From assembly GCA_050084985.1 (NCBI GenBank), contig JBITNC010000001.1, positions 27,776,001 to 27,840,000 of the forward strand: a DNA stretch of 64,000 bases. The letters are read 5' to 3'. Position numbers and translations under genes: made by a program. This stretch comes from Nageia nagi (Eukaryota; Pinophyta). How positions within the stretch are numbered: position 1 is the first letter of the stretch; each line of letters begins with the position of its first letter. Under the pieces are notes generated by a model. It searched no databases. It was not told the origin of the DNA and worked only from the letters and a program-made list of their open reading frames with translations. Shown here piece by piece: positions 57,426 through 64,000 of this stretch.

Positions 57426-58384
57426 AGTTTGAGTCATTGAGTAGTAGGCAACATTAGCAGTATGCTTGTTCTTCTTTCTATTATTGAAAGTTCTCACATT
57501 TGCATTTCCCTTTCCTTTTTGAACAAATTTCTTTTTGCGACAATCATACTCTTTGTGCCCAAAGATGCCACAGAAGTTACAATTCCCATCAAACTTTTCC
57601 TGAGGTGTTGGATTGCTTGATCCTACTTTATCATTCCTTTGCCTGTAGTTGCCATGATTGTTGTTGTTGCCCTTTTTGTCATACTTCCTGAAGGTAGATG
57701 AGGACTTGTTGTCTTTGAATTTGTAATGTTTGAACTTTTTCTTGAAAGGAGTTTTGGTTGCTCCTAGAGCAATGCTATGGTCCTTTGGAGAAAGGTTCAA
57801 CATTTTCTTGTTCAAAGTTTCCTCATGCTTTAGAAGAAGTCTAGAAAGGTTATCAAGTGAGATGACGTCTTCTTCATCATCGAGCCTTTTTCCATAACTG
57901 TGACAAAGTTGCTGAACTTTGTAGTAAGGCTTTGAAGAATGATGAAGACCATGAACTCATCATTGATCCAGTTGCACCCACAACCAACCAGTTGTGTCCT
58001 GAGGTCAATGATTTTGTTTAAGTAGATGGAGGCACTTTCATCTTCACTTTGTCGATACTGCAACAACTTTTGTAGAATGGTAAACCTCCTTGAAAATTTG
58101 GACCCAAGGTAAATTTTCTTTAACCTATCCCAAGCTTCCTTTGCTGAAGTTGATGAAGAAATCATGAGAAGGACATCATCTGAAACTGTACGGTAAATCA
58201 TAGAAGTTGCTAACTCATTCTTTGAGTTGTATACTTCAAGAGCCTTCTCATCGGTAGGAGCAACCACGTCTTCACTAACTGTCTGCCATAGCTTTCTTGC
58301 TTGTAACTCGGCTTTCATACGAGGTTCCCATATTCCAAAGTTGGAACCATCGAGTATGTGCTTGGGAACGAAGGTTTCAACCAT
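57426..58384 (-). pseudogene. Copia-2 gag, one frameshift
   Basis: Start ATG at 58384 (MVETFVPKHILDGSNFGIWE), chosen because it gives the standard copia Gag start FxGxNFxxW. Core: LATSMIYRTVSDDVLLMI, AKEAWDRLKKIYLGS, RRFTILQKLLQYRQSEDES, STDLRTQL-like region, the UBN2-type copia Gag domain. One base is missing at an A run (five T on the plus strand at 57887-57891), after which the frame resumes with DEEDVISLDNLSRLLLKHE. A CCHC zinc knuckle CNFCGIFGHKEYDC (57581-57540) sits after a Lys/Asn-rich stretch. The open 28 codons upstream of the ATG are leader. Packages element RNA. Confidence 0.92.
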
Positions 58385-59859
58385 TGCTACAAAAACAAAT
58401 AAATATGCAATAAGAATGTAAACTTTTACAATTTTTCCATCTATACATATAAAACATCTAATAAGCAAACATGTCCCACATGTGTAAACTCATTAACCAC
58501 GATCCATAGAAGGATAAAGTTGGGGTTGTTTTCTTGTATAGAATTAGGCCTTCACCTGGATGCCCGCAAGGTGGAGCCCAGGTACTACTAGTCCTCAACC
58601 AGTTCACCTTGGTCAGTGATATACTCTCACAAGGAGAAGTACCTACTATTTTCCAAGGATCCGACGTATCTTGGACCGACCATTTTAATTATCTTGATTA
58701 AGGGTTTCAGTTTTCCTCCTAGGTTATCAGGATAATCCCTAAATGGACGTGCGGACATGTGGTATCACTACACACATGCCTGTCCACCTAATAGAGTTAT
58801 GTCCAATCCAACAGAGGTCTTAGGGGCAATTAAGACGGACTTACCACCACTCGGTTCTTCGGACTAAAAGGGCTCCAGTCTGCCCTGTCCTCACCTCATG
58901 GCTCCCCAAACAAGTCATGTTGTGGAAAATACGTGCGGATGTATTCATTTTAGGGGTTACTTTTCAAATTTTTGCGTATTGCAAGTATAAGCAAATGTGC
59001 AAAAAATATAAAGTAAAGTGAAAAATACTCCATCCACACGAACTTGAACCTTAAGAGGCCAAAAATTGAGTCCAATGGGTTTTGTTCTAACCCCTAAAGG
59101 ACTTTTACATTGTTCATATTTTCTCAATTTATTCAAGCACTTAATGAATTAAACAATGAACTAAGTCCTACTTAGTATTTAATTCATAACATGCATTGTA
59201 TCATGACTTAAAAATTTAAGTAAGCATGCATCATGCATTAAAAATTTAAGTCCTAAGCATGTTTTATTCTTCATGCATCATAAGTCTAGCATGCAACATC
59301 TAGATAAAATTTAAGTAAAAATTTATACTAATTCCCCCTTTTTTACTTAAAGTTTTATCCCTTTGTACTATGCTTAGAGATTGCATATGCACTTAAATTA
59401 AACATGCAATGTGGAGTAGAATATTAGAAATAGTCTAAGTACTCCTAAGTGCATTTAATGGGAGCAATGGACTAGTAAGCAAGGAAGTAAAAAAGGCCTA
59501 AGAAGAATAAGTGTGCAAGTTGTAATAGGAGACCCATACCCCAATTTTTAAGGCTTGCTCCTAGTTGAAGCATTAAAAAAATACTCCTAAGTCAATAAAC
59601 AATTAAAGGCTTTGTGGTTGGAAAATATGACTCTTCCCCTTGTGTTTTTTAAAAAAAATCAAAGTAAATATGTAGTGGGTAAAAAATTAAGGCTCAACAA
59701 CTAAAGTTGACAAAAAAAATGGGAAGGAGCCAAGTGGAAGGCTCAGGGTGGTGGAGAAGCTGGGCAGGGGTGGCAGGAGAGACCAGAGTGTGGAGGAGGG
59801 CGGCAGAAGGAGTCCAAGGCAGTGGAGGTCGTTGGAGGTGCGTGGGGCGGCTGTTGACC
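58385..59859 (-). other. Copia-2 leader, inner part
   Basis: Non-coding leader between gag and the captured fragment. 58540-58960 is less AT-rich than its surroundings. 59150-59330 has repeated (A)TTAAAAATTTAAGT and CATGCAT blocks that can pair. 59720-59870 is G-rich on the plus strand and is probably part of the captured DNA. Confidence 0.5.
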
Positions 59860-60480
59860 ACCTAAGGTACGATGATTACAGGGCATAAAACATGGTCTGC
59901 ACCATGCATCTTGGCAAACATGTTGGAGGACCCGTGTAATGCTCCGTAGGGTGCATATGCAGCATGCATCGTAGTCCAGGAAACTGGGTCTGAATCATGC
60001 GGTCAAACAGCTCACGTGGAGAGAGCGCAGGTTGGGAGCTGGTGAGGGAGGAGGGAGTTGGACTACTGCTGGTGTTTGTTGCATTTGGCGTAACAGTGTC
60101 ATTGCCTGTCAAGGAAAGCCATGTCTTTGGTAGCCTACAGGACTACTGCCACGAGAAGATGTCTCGTTCAGTCATACAGTCGAAAACTTCACGGTCGTAC
60201 GCCAACGTGCGGATCTTGCGATCATTTCAGTCCATGAAACGGTGTCGACAGCATCGTGGAGGTAAACAGGCACGGAGCTAGGCAACGTAGCCGTGTAGGA
60301 AATGATGCTGGAGAATGCATCTGTTCAAACAGTGCACGTGCCTTCCTGCGCTGGCGGATGGTGGGCATTGCAGGCCAGAAATCGTGGCTGCAGCGGGAGG
60401 AGCATGCACGGGGAGATGGAGTCGAATGTGAGGAGCCACCAAGGAGAGGAGCCACCAATTGATGGCGTCGCGTGGGCGGA
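59860..60480 (-). pseudogene. PPR gene fragment captured in the Copia-2 leader
   Basis: GC-rich DNA in an AT-rich element. Reading the minus strand across frames gives typical PLS-type pentatricopeptide motifs in order: DTVSWTEMIARSARW (60246-60202), VFDCMTERDIFSWQ (60187-60146), YAKCNKHQQ (about 60092-60067), ELFDRMIQTQ (60013-59985), VSWTTMHAAYAPYG (59984-59943), NMFAKMHGADHVL (about 59923-59886). These equal the land-plant pattern VFDxMPERDVxSWxxMIxxYAxxG...LFxxM. ALFEQMH further upstream (about 60330) may be one more. Frameshifts and stops break it, so it is not a working gene. PPR proteins bind organelle RNA; here it is passenger DNA. The source gene is not in the window. Confidence 0.8.
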
Positions 60481-60633
60481 GGAGCCACGCATAGTTGTGA
60501 ACCCCCCTGATTTTAATAAAATTTGTATTCGATTTGATAATAGTTAATGTAAGGATAATAATTTTGTTGATCCGCCGCTTTAATATATGTTTGTTTGATT
60601 TATATTTTAAAACGAATTTAAAATATAAACAAT

Positions 60634-60675
<42 letters not shown>

Positions 60676-61392
60676 TTATAGTTTAAACAAATAAAAATAT
60701 GTATATAGCTTTTGACTATAGTTTAAACCAATGTAATATATATTATGGTGCCCTTAAAAAATTTGTCCTCCTTTCTAAAATTTTGTTTTTAAATGTTTAT
60801 GCCTCTCTTAGAAATGCCATTAACATAAACAAAATGGTAGTTTATGTAGGAGAACTCACCAATAATAGAGTACTATGTTTTTAAGCAAATAACATAATAT
60901 TACTAACATAAAAAATGCTAGTAAACATATTGCAATTTTGCATCATATATGGGTATTTAATCAAATAATTGAACCAACACATACTTTTAAGTTCAACATA
61001 ATATGAACAACAAATTACCATTATTGTATACTAACCCTTTTTAAAGAACTATAGCAATTTAAAATTGCAAGTAACATAGAGGATTAGTAAAAAAATTGCA
61101 ACTTGTTAATCATAACTTAAAAAAAAAGGACTAACACTTAGCAAATAAGGTGTTAGTAGCGTTATGTAATAATCAAAATCAATGACCAAATGAGGAGAAT
61201 CTTTATACCTGCTCTTAAAATTTACCTCACCAAGGGGGTGAAAGATGAGGAGTGAAGAAGGATGAACCTCCAAGATGTAGCTTCCACACCAAAAGAAGAG
61301 CTTCCACAACAAGGAGAGCTTCTACACCAAGAAGGATTTGATTTCACAACAAGGAGAATGTCTACACCTAGAAGAAGAGCTTCCACAACAAG
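60481..61392 (-). other. Copia-2 leader, outer part
   Basis: AT-rich, with a long (TA)n run at 60633-60672. Near the PBS (61255-61392) a GCTTCCACAACAAGG-type phrase recurs about six times. No gene. Confidence 0.6.
60633..60672. repeat. (TA)n microsatellite
   Basis: About 19 uninterrupted TA units inside the Copia-2 leader. Confidence 0.9.
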
Positions 61393-61404
61393 GCTCTGAT
61401 ACCA
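61393..61404 (-). promoter_or_regulatory. Primer binding site of Copia-2
   Basis: TGGTATCAGAGC on the minus strand, a perfect complement of the plant initiator tRNA-Met 3' end, 2 bp after the 5' LTR. Confidence 0.92.
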
Positions 61405-61406
61405 AA

Positions 61407-61895
61407 TGAAGGATTTGATCTAGATCTAAACAAATCCTCTAGGACCTTAGACTAGGAAACTCAAGTGTACACAAGATAACACAATCACTCAAGATAACAC
61501 ATCAATATAATGTGGTTCCTCCCTCCTTGGGAGTACATCCACAACTAGTTCTCTTATTCTCAAATCTATGTCTCTCTTACAACTATTCTCTAGCTCTCTC
61601 CTACACAACCAAGTAGAGTAATTTTACTCAAAACTTAGATATCTTTACAAGAAGAGAGGCCCTCTATTTATAGGTTGAGAGCACCTCCCTAACCTTCCTT
61701 TAACCCAAGGGTAAGGTTAGGGTTACATTAAATGTATCACCAAACTTCAACCTACCAACTAACTCCTTTGGTAAAGTCAAAGTCTACATATTAAAGAATT
61801 CTATTAATCTCTTAAGGTATCTACATACCCTTAAGTGATTAATTGAATTTACAAGGAGTTTAGATATTCACAATATTTCATTACAAATTCTAACA
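61407..61895 (-). repeat. 5' LTR of Copia-2
   Basis: 489 bp, identical to 53144-53632 except one base. TATA box TATAAATA at 61665-61672 (minus), in the context CCTATAAATAGAGGGCC. Confidence 0.97.
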
Positions 61896-62258
61896 TCTCT
61901 TTATATCAATATCATGTACTCAATATGGTGTAACAACAATTGTTTACTTTACTTACACTACTCTTCCTATTGCATAATGCTCACAAAGATAAACTACCTA
62001 TCTATGAGAATGCTCTACTAGCATTTCTCCATGATCTTCACAAGTATTCTCTACTTATCTCTTTACTAACTATATTCCTATAACCACTACTCTATTTCAT
62101 CTATAGTAGAATTCTACAGCTAAATTCTTTAATATAATTTCCAGCCCATGGTTGTCTTATATAGAATTAAAGGCTATAGAGAGATGGATAATAATCCATG
62201 CATCCTTTTGTCTGTAGGATGAACTAAATATTAACACATCTACATTACACATCCATGC
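61896..62258 (-). repeat. 5' LTR of Copia-E, outer part
   Basis: Continues the LTR broken at 53143; the first five bases repeat the TCTCT target site. Matches the right half of 32862-33515 (for example CCAGCCCATGGTTGTCTTAT). Its end (CACATCCATGCA) is altered relative to the partner. Confidence 0.85.
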
Positions 62259-63783
62259 AAAAACATGAAAACTTATTGGTAATTAAGTAAAAATTATAAT
62301 TGCAAATTAAAATATTAAATGGAGTAAAAAATTATCATTCATGGCTAAAAATGAAATAATTGAGGAAAACTTTCAAAAGTTCAAGCATAAGAATATATTT
62401 CAACTCATACAAAGCCTAACATAATGCATTTTTGATAAAACCCGATCCTAGCAGTAACGTTAGGAACCTAGCCGTGTCGCTTGATTCAAGAATGTATTTT
62501 CCAACAATTTTAAAAACCCATTTACTTTTTTTTTGGTATTTTATGATAAAAATGTGTTTATTTCCTACCCGTGCATGCTAAATGTGGTCCCTACATTTTT
62601 TATCCTAATTATTTCGATAATTTTCAAAAACTTACAAAAAACATGAAAAATTAATTTTCAAAAATGTCCTACTTAACACATAAAGAGGGAATATGAAGAA
62701 TTTTTTAGTATTTGGTGCCCGTTGGATGAAGAATGAATAATAAGAGCCTTATAATCATGTTAAGAAATAATTTGTTGATCCATATTCATAATGATCACAC
62801 CCCATAAGATGATAGCTTATCCGCAACTCTTCACCACCTCAAATTGACACCTCGAACCTTAAGGACCAGAGTTCAAGTTGGCAAAATGCAAATGTGTAAA
62901 TGAAATGTAGTTCCACCTATTTATAAATTAGATGGAATCTCTTTTCTTAAAATTCACCATTATTTATTCTAAATCGATCCTCTTTTCATTATTAATTGGA
63001 TACGCATCCATCTTAAGTTTGCTTTCCATCCCCTTCTGGTATCCTAAATAGCACGACACCGTTGAGATTCTAGCATCATCGCTGGGTTAAATGAGCCTTC
63101 TTCTAAAAATGGTTTATCCTTGAACTTGAAAAAATCCTACATGAAATAAAATTAGGCATGTAAGTGCATAATTAAATTTAACTTATCAAAAATCCCTCTT
63201 GGGCAAGTTGTTAAGAATAAATAGGAAATTATCATCAAATTTTCCAAAATATGATTGTTTTCCATCAAACACATAACATTTTCACTTCCTGAGTGCAGTA
63301 CAAATATATAGAAGTTATCTCTTTCAAAAATTTAATGATCTATTCTAGCATTACCGCTACATTCCTAGCAACTTAGTTGGGTTAATAAGGTAAAATAGTA
63401 TTTAATTCAACATTTGTGATCCGCATATATGGTAATATCAAGAAAAATATGTTCTATTTCTTTAACTACATTACATTTTTTTTGTTATTTTCTTGATATC
63501 TTAATATCATGTTTTCAGAAAATATTATGTATCATGCTATTATGAATAAATTTATGTGCACATTACCAATATTGTGATTAAATATGTTTTCATATCATAA
63601 CTTGTCATTCTTTGCTAAAAGGTGTACTATGTATCAAAAAACACTTTGCAAAAATATTTATCTATTACTTATCATAAATAATACTTATCCAGTAATTTTG
63701 CAAAAAATTATTATCAAAATGATGTTTTTCATATCAAATCATATCGAATGTAAAAAAAAAAAAAAATTGTATCATGATTTTGC
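62259..63783. other. Probable displaced 3' part of Gypsy-D, no gene
   Basis: By nesting logic this was joined to 32861 before Copia-E inserted. No coding frame is supported. TTCTAGCAT(T/C)A(C/T)CGCT-like phrases at about 63070 and 63337 recall those at 30690 and 30973. Confidence 0.4.
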
Positions 63784-64000
63784 TCTTATCATTGACTTCC
63801 TCTCTAAGAGAGGGCACTCTTATCACTTGATGCCTTTGTAAAGAAGGGGCATTCTTATCATTTGATGCCTTTGTAAGGAAGGGTCTTCTTATCATTTGAT
63901 GTACTTGTAAGAAAGTGTCATTCTTATCATTTGATGCCTTTGTAAGGAAGGGTTAATCTTATCATTTGACATCTTTGTAAGGAAGGGCCATTCATATCAA
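63784..64000. repeat. 35-bp tandem array, runs off the window
   Basis: Units start near 63813, 63848, 63882, 63916, 63951 and 63986, consensus CTTATCATTTGATGCCTTTG then TAAGGAAGGGYCATT. An earlier decayed copy starts at about 63784. The array continues past the right edge. Confidence 0.92.

Larger units (their letters stand above)
53144..61895 (-). mobile_element. Copia-2: young, structurally complete Ty1/copia retrotransposon
   Basis: An 8752-bp element with 489-bp LTRs that differ at a single base (53515 T versus 61778 C). It has a perfect 5-bp target duplication TCTCT (53139-53143 and 61896-61900), PBS and PPT. Minus-strand order: 5' LTR, PBS, 3-kb leader with a captured PPR gene fragment, gag, protease, integrase, RT, RNase H (the copia order, integrase before RT), 3' UTR hairpin repeats, PPT, 3' LTR. 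The gag-pol frame is damaged and the integrase active site is mutated, so this copy likely moved with help from another element. It sits inside the 5' LTR of Copia-E. Confidence 0.97.
32862..62258 (-). mobile_element. Copia-E: old copia-type element split by Gypsy-F and Copia-2
   Basis: Direct repeats at 32862-33515 and at 52884-53143 plus 61896-62258 form an LTR pair. The right LTR has a PBS (52870-52881) on its inner side, and the left has a PPT-like CTCCCTCTTAA (minus AAGAGGGAG) on its inner side. So it is a minus-strand element with about 6 kb of internal DNA once Gypsy-F (35235-48576) is removed. No gag or pol domain could be read in the internal DNA apart from a copia-like tail phrase (TCCCCCTTGAGGAC, 34397-34410) of the sort that ends copia pol. 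Ty1/copia assignment rests on PBS, PPT and LTR style. Confidence 0.7.

Noticed and set aside
60222-60637. Several overlapping open frames on both strands in the Copia-2 leader
   Set aside because: Open only because the region is GC-rich; the readable protein signal is the frame-broken PPR fragment.

Overview
The window reads as intergenic DNA of a large, AT-rich plant nuclear genome, probably a gymnosperm. That is inferred from stacked Ty1/copia and Ty3/gypsy LTR retrotransposons, the tRNA-iMet-type primer sites, plant mobile domain (PMD) and pentatricopeptide (PPR) remnants, and the lack of any intact host gene. I see no tRNA, rRNA or CRISPR. Nearly every coding region is a decayed transposon gene. 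For reference I name the elements Copia-1, Copia-2, Copia-E and Gypsy-A, -B, -C, -D, -F.

Layout. 1-3172: the 3' half of Copia-1 (+), inserted into the gag gene of Gypsy-A (-, gag 3173-3679, 5' LTR 4773-5142). 7360-9933: gag and 5' LTR of Gypsy-B (-). 9934-15244: AT-rich DNA with a TTA-rich simple repeat. 15245-15685: a receptor-kinase-like fragment. 15879-24318: Gypsy-C (-), with two diverged LTRs, a sense gag, an antisense PMD gene remnant and a ~192-bp tandem repeat before the 3' LTR. 24319-28198: intergenic DNA with an A-B-A'-B inverted/direct repeat. 28199-32861: Gypsy-D (+), again sense gag followed by an antisense PMD gene. 32862-62258: Copia-E (-), split by two nested elements: Gypsy-F (+, 35235-48576; gag, protease, RNase H, RT, RNase H, integrase and a long extra ORF) and Copia-2 (-, 53144-61895). 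62259-64000: probably the displaced tail of Gypsy-D, ending in a 35-bp tandem array that runs off the window.

Copia-2 is the youngest element. Its 489-bp LTRs differ at one base, it has a perfect TCTCT target duplication, and it carries PBS and PPT. Yet its gag-pol has three frameshifts, one stop codon and a Glu-to-Lys change at the third catalytic residue of integrase. Its 5' leader carries a piece of a PPR gene.

The most interesting signals are: (1) a tandem hairpin in the 3' UTR of the Copia-1/Copia-2 family whose stems show compensatory changes; (2) two related pol-less gypsy-type elements that both carry an antisense PMD gene; (3) a roughly 1,100-codon unidentified sense ORF downstream of integrase in Gypsy-F; (4) the PPR fragment captured by Copia-2. 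All calls were made by eye; no database search was run.
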